Source: Streptococcus mitis (GTDB taxonomy: Bacteria; Bacillota; Bacilli; Lactobacillales; Streptococcaceae). Taken from it: DNA of 64,000 nucleotides. Location of the stretch: NCBI RefSeq assembly GCF_023109105.1, contig NZ_JALDTZ010000004.1, forward strand, positions 53,992-117,991, written 5' to 3'. The notes under the pieces are model-generated. The model had not been told where the DNA came from. It made no database searches and saw only the letters and a list, made by a program, of their open reading frames with translations. This document shows, one piece after another, positions 22,613 to 32,326 of this stretch; within the stretch, counting starts at the first letter, position 1; every line of letters starts with the position of its first letter. The position numbers were made by a program, and so were the translations under genes.

Positions 22613-24904
22613 TTAGATTTTTTTCTCAATTGGAGCCACACTGGCTAAAAGTTTTTTCAGGCCTACTTCTGGGAAATTGATTTTCAATTCCTGCGTAGCT
22701 CCGTTACCTGAAACTTCAAGAACTGTACCCTCTCCCCATTTTTTGTGGATGGCAATATCACCAATGGACCAATTTGTCTCACTAGACGCTGATTTTGCGC
22801 CAGCTGTAAATTGACCAAATGGAAGACCGCTTGACTGAATAGTTTTTGGGGCAGCACTGCGTTTACGGTCTTGAAGAGCCTGAGCCAAACTCATTCCTTG
22901 ACCGAAGGCAAGGCCTCCACTGCTATAAGATGCCTTAAAGCTTGTATTTGCTGGACGGGCCAGACCTTGATACTCAAGTAAGTCTGAACTGATTTCGTTA
23001 ATAAAGCGAGTCGGACGGTTGTAGTTGGTACGACCAAAAAGCAGGCGTGAGTTGGCATTGGTCAGATAGAGAATTTTCTCTGCACGCGTAATTCCCACAT
23101 AGGCCAGACGGCGTTCTTCTTCTAATTCATCTGGATCTTCAGCCGCACGACTAAGCGGGAAGACATTTTCTTCCATCCCAATCAAAAAGACAACTGGAAA
23201 CTCGAGACCTTTGGCAGCATGCAGGGTCATCAGGGTCACTTCTGATGTCTCCTGACTACCTGAATCTGTATCGGCAATCAAGGCCAAGTCATTTAAGAAA
23301 CGACTCAATTTATCCAGACCAGTTTCTTCTTCTGACATATCAGAGGTGTCGTCAAAGTTTTTCGTCACAGAGAGGAACTCTTCGATATTTTCAACCCGAG
23401 CCTTACTTTCTAGAGTCGCTTGGGCATTAAGAATATCGACGTAACCTGTTTTTTCTAGGATGGACTCAACCAACTCAGTAATGCTTAACTGGTCCAGTTG
23501 CTCCCGCAAATCCAGAATCATATTGGCAAAATCCCAGATAGATTGGGCTGCTTTACCCTTGATACCAGACAACATGATATTGGCTGAAGCATCTAGCATG
23601 GACATGTCCTGCATATTCGCAAAATCACGAATTTTCTCAACGGTGCCTGGCCCAATTCCACGTTTCGGTTCGTTGATAATACGCTCAAAACTGATATTGT
23701 CACTCAAATTAGCAATGAGGTTGAGGTAAGCAATAATATCCCGAATTTCCTTACGGCTGTAGAACTTAGTCCCACCAACCATAGTGTAAGGAATATTGGA
23801 CTTGAGCAAGGCTTCCTCAATAGTACGAGATTGCGCATTAGTCCGATAGAGAACTGCAAAATCCTTGTGAAGGAAGTTTTGACTGCGACCAAGTTCATCG
23901 ATGGTTTTGGCTACAAATACAGCCTCGTCCAGTTCATCGTTGGCACGATAGTAAACGATTTGCTCTCCATCAGCATTTTGAGTCCAGAGATTCTTAGGAC
24001 GGCGGTTTTTATTGTTTTTAATGACCTCGTTGGCCGCTTGGAGAATGGTTTTAGTGGAACGGTAATTCTCCTCCAACAAAACAACCTTAGCTTGGGGATA
24101 ATCTTTCTCAAAATCCAAAATATTCTGCATATCAGCACCACGCCAACCGTAGATAGACTGGTCCGCATCCCCAACCACACAAATATTTTTAAAGCGGGAA
24201 GTCAAAAGTTTGACCAATTGGTACTGGGCATGGTTGGTATCTTGATATTCATCCACGTGAATGTACTGGAATTTCTGTTGATAGTAGGTCAAAACATCAG
24301 GATTTTGATCAAAGAGACGCAGGGTCAACATAATCAAATCATCAAAGTCAACCGACTCAGACTGACGCAATTCTTTTTGGTAAGCAGTGTAACACTGAGC
24401 CACGATTTGAGTGTACATATCACCTGCTTGAGCTGCATAGGCCACATCATCAATCAAGTCATTCTTGGCATTGGAAATAGTCCCTAAGATGCTTCGTTCA
24501 TTCCATTTTTTCGGATCCAAGTTCAACTGCTTGAGAATGCGTTTCATGAGCGTTCGCTGCTCTCCTGGATCGACAATTGTAAAATTACGATTGTAGCCAA
24601 TATGGTCCGCATCGCGACGCAAAATACGAACACACATGGAGTGGAAGGTCGCAATCAGACAGTCCTGAGTCGCTGGATTGAGGCTATAAGCACGCTCCTT
24701 CATCTCACGCGCAGCCTTGTTGGTAAAGGTAATGGCCAAGATATTCCAAGGATTGACTAGCTTTTCATCAATCAAATAAGCGATACGGTGGGTCAAAACT
24801 CGGGTCTTTCCAGAACCAGCCCCCGCCATGATCAACAAGGGACCTTCTGTCGTTTGCACCGCCTCAGCCTGACGGTCGTTCATTCCATTTAATAATGCGT
24901 TCAT
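22613..24904 (-). CDS. pcrA: ATP-dependent DNA helicase PcrA (UvrD family)
   Basis: The protein has 763 residues, the usual length. Walker A is near residues 30-37 (AGAGSGKT), Walker B is HVDEYQDTN, then [14 protein letters not shown], and the C-terminal motifs [20 protein letters not shown] and [14 protein letters not shown]. The last 60 residues ([18 protein letters not shown]) form the Tudor-like RNA polymerase-binding domain. PcrA unwinds DNA in repair and removes RecA and stalled polymerase. An extended -10 (TGATATAAT) lies at 24946-24938 with a 33-base leader and GGAAGAG ribosome site. Confidence 0.97.
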   Translation of the reverse strand: MNALLNGMNDRQAEAVQTTEGPLLIMAGAGSGKTRVLTHRIAYLIDEKLVNPWNILAITFTNKAAREMKERAYSLNPATQDCLIATFHSMCVRILRRDADHIGYNRNFTIVDPGEQRTLMKRILKQLNLDPKKWNERSILGTISNAKNDLIDDVAYAAQAGDMYTQIVAQCYTAYQKELRQSESVDFDDLIMLTLRLFDQNPDVLTYYQQKFQYIHVDEYQDTNHAQYQLVKLLTSRFKNICVVGDADQSIYGWRGADMQNILDFEKDYPQAKVVLLEENYRSTKTILQAANEVIKNNKNRRPKNLWTQNADGEQIVYYRANDELDEAVFVAKTIDELGRSQNFLHKDFAVLYRTNAQSRTIEEALLKSNIPYTMVGGTKFYSRKEIRDIIAYLNLIANLSDNISFERIINEPKRGIGPGTVEKIRDFANMQDMSMLDASANIMLSGIKGKAAQSIWDFANMILDLREQLDQLSITELVESILEKTGYVDILNAQATLESKARVENIEEFLSVTKNFDDTSDMSEEETGLDKLSRFLNDLALIADTDSGSQETSEVTLMTLHAAKGLEFPVVFLIGMEENVFPLSRAAEDPDELEEERRLAYVGITRAEKILYLTNANSRLLFGRTNYNRPTRFINEISSDLLEYQGLARPANTSFKASYSSGGLAFGQGMSLAQALQDRKRSAAPKTIQSSGLPFGQFTAGAKSASSETNWSIGDIAIHKKWGEGTVLEVSGNGATQELKINFPEVGLKKLLASVAPIEKKI

Positions 24905-24937
24905 CTTCTCTTCCTTACTCTTGAAGTCAATATTTCT

Positions 24938-24946
24938 ATTATATCA
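24938..24946 (-). promoter_or_regulatory. extended -10 promoter of pcrA
   Basis: TGATATAAT on the minus strand matches the extended -10 consensus exactly. Confidence 0.7.
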
Positions 24947-25011
24947 GAATTCAGGGAAAATATCTTTACCTAGACTGGTTGCGTGTAGAAGACGACTCCT
25001 TATATCTAGAT

Positions 25012-25050
25012 AAAAAATGAGCTTGGATATTATTTCCAAACTCATTTTTT
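25012..25050 (-). terminator. bidirectional terminator downstream of fhs
   Basis: AAAAAATGAG-TTGGA and TCCAA-CTCATTTTTT arms surround TATTATT. It lies between fhs, with a BOX element, and the pcrA promoter, and shields pcrA from fhs transcription. Confidence 0.75.
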
Positions 25051-25152
25051 ACTCAATGAAAATCGAAGTGCAAACTAGGAAGCTAGCCGCAGGCTGTACT
25101 TGAGTACGGCAAGGTGAAGCTGACGTGGTTTGAAGAGATTTTCGAAGAGTAT
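25050..25152 (+). repeat. BOX element 1 (short form)
   Basis: It starts TACTCAATGAAAATCGAAGT and ends GATTTTCGAAGAGTAT, with ACGGCAAGGTGAAGCTGACG inside (the conserved boxA core). No boxB repeat separates the ends. BOX elements are non-autonomous repeats of pneumococcus and relatives that can form large hairpins in RNA. Confidence 0.85.
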
Positions 25153-25170
25153 AAAGTCAATTACAATATA

Positions 25171-26841
25171 CTAGAACAAACCTAGGACAGTTCCATCACT
25201 TTCAACATCCATGTTGAGAGCTGCTGGACGTTTTGGTAGGCCTGGCATGGTCATGACATCGCCAGTTAAGGCAACGATAAAGCCTGCACCTAATTTTGGT
25301 ACCAATTCACGAATGGTAATTTCAAAGTTTTCAGGTGCTCCAAGTGCATTTGGATTATCTGAGAAACTGTATTGAGTTTTAGCCATACAGATTGGCAATT
25401 TGTCCCAACCGTTTTGAACGATTTGAGCGATTTGTGTTTGAGCTTTCTTCTCAAAGTTCACTTTGCTACCACGGTAGATTTCAGTGACAATCTTTTCAAT
25501 CTTTTCTTGGACAGAAAGGTCATTGTCATACAAACGTTTATAGTTAGCTGGGGTTTCAGCGATGGTTTTGACAACTGTTTCGGCAAGTGCTACTCCACCT
25601 TCTGCACCATCAGCCCAGACACTAGCCAATTCAACTGGTACATCGATTGAGTCACAAAGTTCTTTCAAGGCTGCAATTTCGGCTTCTGTATCAGATACAA
25701 ATTCGTTAATAGCTACGACTGCAGGTACTCCAAATTTACGGATATTTTCAACGTGGCGTTTCAAGTTAGCAAAACCGGTACGCACTGCTTCTACATTTTC
25801 TTCTGTCAAAGCGTCTTTAGCCACACCGCCATTCATCTTAAGAGCACGAAGGGTTGCAACAATAACTACTGCATCTGGAAATGTTGGCAAGTTTGGTGTC
25901 TTAATATCAAGGAATTTCTCAGCACCAAGATCCGCACCAAAACCAGCTTCAGTAACTGTGTAATCAGCCAAGTGAAGGGCTGTTGTCGTTGCCAAGACAG
26001 AGTTACATCCATGAGCGATATTGGCAAATGGACCACCATGTACAAAGGCAGGTGTACCGTAAATTGTCTGAACTAGGTTCGGCTTAATAGCATCCTTCAA
26101 AATCAAAGCCAAGGCACCTTCAACCTGCAAATCACCAACAGAAACAGGTGTACGGTCATAGCGATAACCGATAACGATATTAGCCAGACGGCGTTTCAAG
26201 TCCTCGATGTCTGTTGCCAAGCAAAGAATTGCCATGATTTCGGAAGCGACGGTAATGTCAAAGCCATCCTCACGTGGAATACCATTTAGAGGACCACCAA
26301 GTCCAACGGTCACATGGCGAAGAGCACGGTCATTCAAGTCCACAACACGTTTCCAGAGGATACGACGTTGGTCAATTCCCAGCTCATTCCCTTGGTGCAA
26401 GTGGTTGTCAATCAAGGCAGAAAGCGCATTGTTGGCAGTTGTAATGGCATGCATGTCTCCAGTAAAGTGAAGGTTGATGTCTTCCATTGGTAGAACTTGG
26501 GCATAACCACCACCAGCCGCACCACCCTTAATACCCATTACTGGACCAAGAGATGGTTCGCGAATAGCAATCATGGTTTTCTTACCGATTTTGTTTAAGG
26601 CATCCGCAAGACCAATGGTAATGGTTGATTTTCCTTCACCTGCAGGTGTTGGATTGATAGCAGTAACCAAAATCAATTTCCCAACTGGATTGCTCTCAAC
26701 TGCACGAATTTTATCAAAGCTGAGCTTAGCCTTGTACTTTCCATACAACTCCAAATCGTCGTAAGAAATTCCAAGTTTCTCTACAACATCAACGATTGGT
26801 TCCAACTCAATACTCTGTGCAATTTCAATATCTGTTTTCAT
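25171..26841 (-). CDS. fhs: formate-tetrahydrofolate ligase
   Basis: The protein has 556 residues. It joins formate to THF with ATP to give 10-formyl-THF for purines and Met-tRNA formylation. Seen: the P-loop [18 protein letters not shown], then [20 protein letters not shown] and [16 protein letters not shown], all family hallmarks. AGAGGAG precedes the ATG. A weak PurR-box-like sequence (minus strand ATTTACGAACGTT, at 26930-26918) lies upstream. I looked for a ZTP riboswitch in the leader and saw none. Confidence 0.97.
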   Translation of the reverse strand: MKTDIEIAQSIELEPIVDVVEKLGISYDDLELYGKYKAKLSFDKIRAVESNPVGKLILVTAINPTPAGEGKSTITIGLADALNKIGKKTMIAIREPSLGPVMGIKGGAAGGGYAQVLPMEDINLHFTGDMHAITTANNALSALIDNHLHQGNELGIDQRRILWKRVVDLNDRALRHVTVGLGGPLNGIPREDGFDITVASEIMAILCLATDIEDLKRRLANIVIGYRYDRTPVSVGDLQVEGALALILKDAIKPNLVQTIYGTPAFVHGGPFANIAHGCNSVLATTTALHLADYTVTEAGFGADLGAEKFLDIKTPNLPTFPDAVVIVATLRALKMNGGVAKDALTEENVEAVRTGFANLKRHVENIRKFGVPAVVAINEFVSDTEAEIAALKELCDSIDVPVELASVWADGAEGGVALAETVVKTIAETPANYKRLYDNDLSVQEKIEKIVTEIYRGSKVNFEKKAQTQIAQIVQNGWDKLPICMAKTQYSFSDNPNALGAPENFEITIRELVPKLGAGFIVALTGDVMTMPGLPKRPAALNMDVESDGTVLGLF

Positions 26842-27031
26842 TCAAAACTCCTCTAACCTCTTATATGATAATTCATTATAACACAAAACAAGATTTTTAA
26901 CATCCTAAAACTCTCTAAACGTTCGTAAATATCCCTGTTTTTAAGGTTCTTAGAGTCCTTTCTTAAATTTTATATGGCTTTATAGTTTGAAACTATATTC
27001 TTTCCTTTTACCAAAATTTTATCACTTTCAT

Positions 27032-27060
27032 TTTACTTACCGTTTATTTTTGTGTACAAT
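27032..27060 (+). promoter_or_regulatory. coaB promoter, predicted leaderless
   Basis: TTTACT (27032-27037), 17 bases, TACAAT (27055-27060), then AGTGCT and the ATG. With the -10 only 6 bases from the start codon, transcription should begin at or next to the A of the ATG, and no ribosome site is present. Confidence 0.65.
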
Positions 27061-27066
27061 AGTGCT

Positions 27067-27756
27067 ATGAAAATTTTAGTTACATCGGGCGGTACCAGTG
27101 AAGCTATCGATAGCGTCCGCTCTATCACTAACCATTCTACAGGTCGCTTGGGCAAAATCATCACTGAAACCTTGCTTGCTGCAGGGCATGAAGTTTGTTT
27201 AATGACGACAAAACGAGCTGTGAAGCCAGAATCCCATCCCAACCTAACTATTCGAGAAGTTAACAATACAAACGACCTTCTTCTTGAAATGCAAGAACGT
27301 GTTAAGGACTATCAGGTTTTGATTCACTCAATGGCCGTATCTGATTACACTCCTGTCTATATGACAGGGCTGGAGGAAGTCCAAGCTAGTTCCAATCTAG
27401 AAGAATTTTTAAGCAAGCAGAATCATCAGGCTAAGATTTCTTCAACTGATGAGGTTCAGGTTTTGTTCCTTAAAAAGACACCCAAAATCATCTCTCTAGT
27501 CAAGGAATGGAATCCTGCTATTCATCTGATTGGTTTCAAACTGCTGGTTGATGTCTCTGAGGATTATCTCATCGAGATTGCCCGAAAAAGTCTTATCAAG
27601 AACCAAGCAGACTTAATCATTGCAAATGACCTCACTCAAATCTCAGCGAACCAGCATCGTGCTATCTTTGTTGAGAAAGATCAGCTTCAAACAGTCCAGA
27701 CTAAAGAAGAAATTGCAAAACTCCTCCTTGAAAAAATTCAAGCCTATCATTCATAG
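27067..27756 (+). CDS. coaB: phosphopantothenate-cysteine ligase
   Basis: The protein has 229 residues starting MKILVTSGGTSEAIDSVRSI, with ITNHSTGRLGKIITETLLAA and IGFKLLVDV further on. It joins 4-phosphopantothenate to cysteine, the second step of CoA synthesis. In streptococci CoaB and CoaC are separate proteins rather than a fused Dfp. The start at 27067 is the first ATG of the conserved part. coaC follows after 11 bases. Confidence 0.95.
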   Translation: MKILVTSGGTSEAIDSVRSITNHSTGRLGKIITETLLAAGHEVCLMTTKRAVKPESHPNLTIREVNNTNDLLLEMQERVKDYQVLIHSMAVSDYTPVYMTGLEEVQASSNLEEFLSKQNHQAKISSTDEVQVLFLKKTPKIISLVKEWNPAIHLIGFKLLVDVSEDYLIEIARKSLIKNQADLIIANDLTQISANQHRAIFVEKDQLQTVQTKEEIAKLLLEKIQAYHS

Positions 27757-27767
27757 AAAGGAAAGCT

Positions 27768-28319
27768 ATGGCAAACATTCTCTTGGCTGTAACGGGGTCA
27801 ATTGCCTCTTACAAGTCGGCAGATTTAGTCAGTTCTCTAAAAAAACAAGGCCATCAAGTCACTGTCTTAATGACTCAGGCTGCTACAGAGTTTATCCAAC
27901 CTTTGACTCTACAGATCTTATCACAGAATCCTGTCCACTTGGATGTCATGAAGGAACCCTATCCTGATCAGGTCAATCATATCGAACTTGGAAAAAAAGC
28001 AGATTTATTCATCGTGGCCCCTGCAACTGCTAACACTATTGCAAAACTAGCCCACGGCTTTGCGGACAACATGGTGACCAGTACGGCTCTAGCCCTGCCA
28101 AGTCATGTTCCCAAACTCATTGCACCAGCAATGAATACAAAAATGTATGACCATCCAGCAACTCAGGCTAATCTGAAAACATTAGAAAGCTACGGCTATC
28201 AGCTGATTGCTCCAAAAGAATCCCTACTAGCTTGTGGAGACAACGGACGAGGAGCCTTAGCCGATCTCACAATTATTTTAGAAAGAATAAAGGAAACTCT
28301 CGATGAAAAAACGATCTAA
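27768..28319 (+). CDS. coaC: phosphopantothenoylcysteine decarboxylase
   Basis: This 183-residue flavoprotein decarboxylates phosphopantothenoylcysteine. It opens LLAVTGSIASYKSADLVSSL, with the active-site His in LGKKADLFIVAPATANTIAK context and the substrate clamp Cys in SLLACGDNGRGAL. PAMNTKMYDHPA is the PxMNxxMW-like motif of the family. It overlaps the next gene by 17 bases. Confidence 0.95.
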   Translation: MANILLAVTGSIASYKSADLVSSLKKQGHQVTVLMTQAATEFIQPLTLQILSQNPVHLDVMKEPYPDQVNHIELGKKADLFIVAPATANTIAKLAHGFADNMVTSTALALPSHVPKLIAPAMNTKMYDHPATQANLKTLESYGYQLIAPKESLLACGDNGRGALADLTIILERIKETLDEKTI

Positions 28320-28866
28320 TATTGCGCCCATTGCTATCTTTTTTGCAACCATGCTCGTGATACACTTTCTGAGCTCGCTTCTCTTTAACCTTTTTCCATT
28401 TCCAATCAAACCGACCATCGTTCATATTCCCGTCATTATTGCTAGCATTATTTACGGTCCACGAGTTGGAGTTACACTTGGATTTTTGATGGGGCTACTT
28501 AGCTTGACAGTTAACACGATTACAATTCTACCGACAAGCTACCTCTTCTCACCATTCGTACCAAACGGAAACATTTACTCAGCTATCATTGCCATCGTTC
28601 CACGTATTTTGATTGGTTTAACTCCGTACCTAGTCTATAAACTAATGAAAAACAAGACTGGTCTGATTCTAGCTGGTGCTCTTGGTTCACTTACTAACAC
28701 AGTCTTTGTACTTGGTGGAATTTTCTACCTTTTTGGAAATGTTTTTGATGGGAATATCCAAAAACTCCTAGCCACCGTTATCTCAACAAATTCGATTGCC
28801 GAATTAGTCATTTCCGCAGTTTTAACCCTAGCCATTGTTCCAAGATTACAAACTTTGAAGAAATAA
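28303..28866 (+). CDS. ECF transporter S component, probably for pantothenate or a CoA precursor
   Basis: This 187-residue protein has about six hydrophobic helices (FFATMLVIHFLSSLLF, VHIPVIIASIIYGPRVGVTL, AIIAIVPRILIGLTPYLV and others) typical of small substrate-binding subunits of energy-coupling factor transporters. It is coupled to coaC, which suggests pantothenate uptake. It should work with EcfA1A2T encoded elsewhere. AAAGGA precedes the ATG. Confidence 0.85.
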   Translation: MKKRSNIAPIAIFFATMLVIHFLSSLLFNLFPFPIKPTIVHIPVIIASIIYGPRVGVTLGFLMGLLSLTVNTITILPTSYLFSPFVPNGNIYSAIIAIVPRILIGLTPYLVYKLMKNKTGLILAGALGSLTNTVFVLGGIFYLFGNVFDGNIQKLLATVISTNSIAELVISAVLTLAIVPRLQTLKK

Positions 28867-28912
28867 AAACAAACTCCGCTTTCAATCCTGAAGGTGGAGA
28901 TTTTGTTTGAAG
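28867..28912 (+). terminator. terminator after the coaB-coaC-ECF operon
   Basis: AAACAAACTCC ... GGTGGAGATTTTGTTTG forms an imperfect hairpin with a T-rich 3' arm just after the stop. Confidence 0.6.
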
Positions 28913-28980
28913 TAGTTTCTTTTTAGTGAAATCTTTACCAACTTTTAACTAAAAAACGACCTATAAACCCAAGTAAATCC

Positions 28981-29024
28981 TTGCTTTATTGTTCGTTTTA
29001 TTGTACTATACTAGTGTATATACA
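28981..29024 (+). promoter_or_regulatory. niaX promoter with candidate NiaR operator
   Basis: TTGCTT (28981-28986), 17 bases, TACTAT (29004-29009). A 10-bp perfect palindrome, TGTATATACA (29015-29024), sits over the predicted start and is the probable NiaR site, giving repression of niaX-niaR when niacin is available (inference). Confidence 0.55.
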
Positions 29025-29042
29025 GTTAAAAAGGAGATTCTT

Positions 29043-29570
29043 ATGAATACACGGCAAAAGACACAATTTATGACAATGACAGCCCTCTTAACAGCTATTG
29101 CAATTTTGATTCCGATTGTGATGCCTTTTAAGATTGTCATTCCCCCTGCTTCTTACACTTTGGGAAGTCACATCGCTATTTTTATTGCCATGTTCTTGTC
29201 GCCCTTGATGGCAGTTTTTGTCATCCTAGCCTCTAGTTTTGGATTCTTGATGGCTGGCTATCCCATGGTGATCGTTTTTAGAGCTTTTTCCCATATCTTT
29301 TTTGGGACTTTGGGAGCTCTTTACCTACAAAAGTTCCCCGATACCCTAGATAAACCAAAATCTTCCTGGATTTTCAACTTTGTTTTAGCGCTTATCCATG
29401 CCCTTGCTGAAGTATTGGCCTGTGTCGTTTTTTACGCAACTTCTGGTACCAATGTAGAAAATATGTTTTATGTTCTATTTGTACTAGTTGGATTTGGCAC
29501 AATTATCCATAGTATGGTAGACTATACATTAGCACTAGCTGTCTATAAAGTGCTTCGAAAACGCCGTTAA
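29043..29570 (+). CDS. niaX: niacin ECF transporter S component
   Basis: The protein has 175 residues with five to six membrane helices, starting MNTRQKTQFMTMTALLTAIA after AAGGAG at 29043. The conserved block FKIVIPPASYTLGSHIAIFI and its direct pairing with niaR identify NiaX. It binds nicotinic acid and nicotinamide for the ECF energising module. Confidence 0.88.
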   Translation: MNTRQKTQFMTMTALLTAIAILIPIVMPFKIVIPPASYTLGSHIAIFIAMFLSPLMAVFVILASSFGFLMAGYPMVIVFRAFSHIFFGTLGALYLQKFPDTLDKPKSSWIFNFVLALIHALAEVLACVVFYATSGTNVENMFYVLFVLVGFGTIIHSMVDYTLALAVYKVLRKRR

Positions 29571-29581
29571 AAGGAAAAGCT

Positions 29582-30097
29582 ATGACAAAAGATCGCAAAC
29601 AAGCTCTGCTCCAACTCTTGAAAGAAGCTCCTAAAGCCCTCAATGGCCAAAGTTTAGCTGAACATTTTCATGTTACACGCCAGGTCATTGTACAGGACAT
29701 TGCAATTTTGAGAGCCGATGGCGCTCCTATCCTATCCACCAATCGTGGCTACATCTATAAACAAATTGAAACCAATCCTTATGTTCACAAACTTTTCAAA
29801 GTGAAACATGAAGTTGAAGAAATCGGTCAAGAACTCCTTGCTATCGTTGATAATGGTGGACGTGTTCAAAATACCTTGATTGACCATCCCGTCTATGGAG
29901 AAATTGAAACCTTGCTGAAACTGTCTTGTCGCAGAGATGTGCAACATTTTCTAGAACAAGTCGAGCATTCTGATTTTAAACCTTTATCTGAATTGACAGA
30001 TGGCATCCATTATCACCTAGTCGAAGCCGAAACACAACAAGACCTCCACTATATCGAGGAGGCCTTGGATCAGCTCGGTTATTTAGTAAAAGACTAG
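29582..30097 (+). CDS. niaR: niacin-responsive repressor NiaR
   Basis: The protein has 171 residues. An N-terminal HTH_11 domain (NGQSLAEHFHVTRQVIVQDI) is followed by the 3H domain with conserved His residues (LIDHPVYGEIE, DGIHYHLVEAE) that bind metal and niacin. It represses niacin uptake genes. It is intact, but its last 70 bp are also present as an extra copy at 36219-36288, on the far side of the ribose operon. Confidence 0.92.
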   Translation: MTKDRKQALLQLLKEAPKALNGQSLAEHFHVTRQVIVQDIAILRADGAPILSTNRGYIYKQIETNPYVHKLFKVKHEVEEIGQELLAIVDNGGRVQNTLIDHPVYGEIETLLKLSCRRDVQHFLEQVEHSDFKPLSELTDGIHYHLVEAETQQDLHYIEEALDQLGYLVKD

Positions 30098-30235
30098 AAA
30101 ATTTTCTTTTCCCAATCGTCTTCTGTACAGCGAGGGTAGAAAAATTCAGATTTGTCAGGAGCTTCCATCATCTCCATCAATGGTAACATATCATAGGCCA
30201 GATCCAAGTTCGGAATCTGGTCTTTTTGAATCCAA
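30028..30235. repeat. left 208-bp direct repeat flanking the ribose island
   Basis: It contains the niaR 3' end (70 bp) and the last 142 bp region of a mutX-like gene. I count about 13 mismatches and no gaps against 36219-36426. Differences cluster around the convergent stop codons. Confidence 0.9.
30094..30235 (-). pseudogene. truncated mutX copy (C-terminal 46 codons)
   Basis: The minus-strand frame matches the MutX C-terminus (WIQKDQIPNLDLAYDMLPLM, then EFFYPRCTEDDWEKKIF) with substitutions only near the end. It has no start or Nudix box; similarity stops at 30235 and the frame runs into unrelated sequence with a stop soon after. It is a remnant made by the insertion of the ribose island. 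Confidence 0.88.
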
Positions 30236-30311
30236 TAGCTCAAATAGTAACAATGATATTTAAAAACCACATTGAATGAAAATTAACAACTACTTGCTTA
30301 CTAAAAATATA

Positions 30312-31277
30312 TCACCAGTTATGTTGATCAACATTATCCTTAGTCACAAGATAAATTGGAGAAACTGTTTCTTTTTCCAGTTTTTTCCCTTGATAATGAT
30401 CTATTGCTGATTGAATAGCAATTTCACCCATCTTAGCTGGTTGCTGAGCAATAGTGGCAGTAATATCACCTTTTGCAATAGCATCATGTGCATCTGGTTG
30501 ACCATCAATACCAACAATTAATACATTGCTAAGACCAGCTGCTTTTACTGCTTGTGCAGCTCCTAACGCCATCTCATCATTCTGTGCAAAGATTGCTTGT
30601 ACTTCTTTGTTTCCTTGAATCATATTTTGCGCTGTATTCAAAGCTTTTGCGCGATCAAAATTAGCGGATTGACTAGAAAGAACATCTAAATTTGTCTTTG
30701 AAATTTGTTCAAATCCTTTACCTCTATCTACAGTTGCAGAAGCGCCAGGGACTCCTGATAATTCAAAAGTTTTTGCTTTTTCTCCCAATTGCTTGGTAAT
30801 AAATTCTGCAGCCATTTTACCTGCTTCTACGTTATCAGAAGCAACAGTTGTCAAGACTTCACCACCATTACTACCGCGGTCAATTAAGATTACCGGAATG
30901 TTTGCATTATTAGCAGCTTTAATAGATGTAACAATTGCATCAGAATCAACTGGATTAATTAGTAAAGCATCTACATTTTGACTAATAAAATTTTGAATAT
31001 CATCTGCTTGTCTAGCAGCATCATCTTGTGCATCTGCTATCTTCAAAGTTACTTCTTTTTCCCCTGCAGCTTTTTCAAGGCCATCTTTCATAGCCACAAA
31101 ATAAGGATTGTTAGTAGTAGAAATAGAAACTCCTAATTTTAATTCTTTTGCCGACTTTTGAGTCGTAGATTTATTATCATTTGATGAATTTCCTAAACCA
31201 GTTTTTCCACAAGCTACTAAAGCAAAAATAAATGTTACAAACAAAGCAAAAATGCTAATTTTTTTAATATTTTTCAT
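30312..31277 (-). CDS. rbsB: ribose ABC transporter substrate-binding lipoprotein
   Basis: The protein has 321 residues. A lipoprotein signal (FALFVTFIFALVACGKTG) puts the lipidated Cys at 23. The mature part is a periplasmic-binding-protein type 1 fold (LGVSISTTNNPYFVAMKDGL, NVDALLINPVDSDAI, VGIDGQPDAHDAI) typical of RbsB. It is the last gene of the operon. AGGAG precedes the ATG after a 104-base gap from rbsC that has no clear terminator. Confidence 0.95.
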   Translation of the reverse strand: MKNIKKISIFALFVTFIFALVACGKTGLGNSSNDNKSTTQKSAKELKLGVSISTTNNPYFVAMKDGLEKAAGEKEVTLKIADAQDDAARQADDIQNFISQNVDALLINPVDSDAIVTSIKAANNANIPVILIDRGSNGGEVLTTVASDNVEAGKMAAEFITKQLGEKAKTFELSGVPGASATVDRGKGFEQISKTNLDVLSSQSANFDRAKALNTAQNMIQGNKEVQAIFAQNDEMALGAAQAVKAAGLSNVLIVGIDGQPDAHDAIAKGDITATIAQQPAKMGEIAIQSAIDHYQGKKLEKETVSPIYLVTKDNVDQHNW

Positions 31278-31380
31278 GTTATTACTCCTCGTAATATATA
31301 TCTATAGGGATAGTTTCAATCCCGATTATTGTACGTCATCTAATAAATTGTTACTATTTCCAAAAAAATTGAAAATTATT

Positions 31381-32325
31381 CTACTGTTTTACAACTTTAA
31401 AACGATCAATCAGAACAGCAATTAAGATTACAACTCCTTTTACTACTTGTTGCCAAAATGCTGAAACACCAATAATATTAAGTCCATTATTCAAAACTCC
31501 AATAATTAAAGCACCTATTAGAGTCCCAAGTATACGACCTTTACCTCCAGATAAAGAGGTTCCTCCAAGAACAACAGCTGCAATAGCATCCATTTCATAA
31601 CTAGCACCTGCTGTTGGTTGAGCAGAACTTAAGCGTGATGTTATAATTAATCCAGAAATTGAAGCCATAATACCTGATATTGAATAAATGATAATTTTCA
31701 CTTTATTTAATTTCACACCTGATATATATGCTGCTTTTTCATTCCCCCCTATAGCATATACAGATTTACCAAATGCTGTTTTATGAAGTAAAACATATAA
31801 AACAATAAATACAATAAACATAATAATTACAGGAAATGGAATTCCTACTATGTAACCTTGCCCCAAAAATTGAAATAAGAATGTATCACTTAATCCTTTT
31901 GTAATAGGATTCCCATTTGTATAAACAAGTGTTGCTCCCCTAAAAATAGTCATAGTCGCTAAAGTGACGATAAATGGAGCTAATTTCCCGTAGGAAATCA
32001 ATAACCCATTCATCATACCTAAAATGCAACCCAAAATTAAAGAGATGAGAATTGCTAACGTAACAGGCATTCCAGATCCTAATAAACCTGCTGTTAGCGC
32101 ACTGGATAAGGCTAAAATTGATCCTACTGATAAATCGATTCCACCTGTTAGAATAACAAAAGTCATTCCAAAAGCAATCAGTGCATTTGATGTTACTTGC
32201 AATAGTAAATTTAACAGATTATTTGCTGTTAAAAAATTTGAATTGATAATAGTGATGACAGCCATTAAAATTATCAATGCTATTACCGTTGTCAATTCTG
32301 ACATGTACTTCATAGTATTTTTCAC
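31381..32325 (-). CDS. rbsC: ribose ABC transporter permease
   Basis: The protein has 314 residues with about eight to ten membrane helices. Conserved RbsC/BPD_transp_2 features are NALIAFGMTFVILTGGIDLS and DAIAAVVLGGTSLSGGKGRI. It forms the membrane channel with RbsA as the motor. One base separates its start region from the rbsA stop. Confidence 0.95.
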   Translation of the reverse strand: MKNTMKYMSELTTVIALIILMAVITIINSNFLTANNLLNLLLQVTSNALIAFGMTFVILTGGIDLSVGSILALSSALTAGLLGSGMPVTLAILISLILGCILGMMNGLLISYGKLAPFIVTLATMTIFRGATLVYTNGNPITKGLSDTFLFQFLGQGYIVGIPFPVIIMFIVFIVLYVLLHKTAFGKSVYAIGGNEKAAYISGVKLNKVKIIIYSISGIMASISGLIITSRLSSAQPTAGASYEMDAIAAVVLGGTSLSGGKGRILGTLIGALIIGVLNNGLNIIGVSAFWQQVVKGVVILIAVLIDRFKVVKQ

Positions 32326-32326
32326 A

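Noticed and set aside
23831..24487. 218-codon frame on the + strand
   Set aside because: It lies wholly antisense to pcrA, has no ribosome site and reads like a shadow of the helicase codons.
26842..27066. ZTP riboswitch before fhs
   Set aside because: I could not find the conserved pseudoknot or hairpin sequence; the leader is short and AT-rich.
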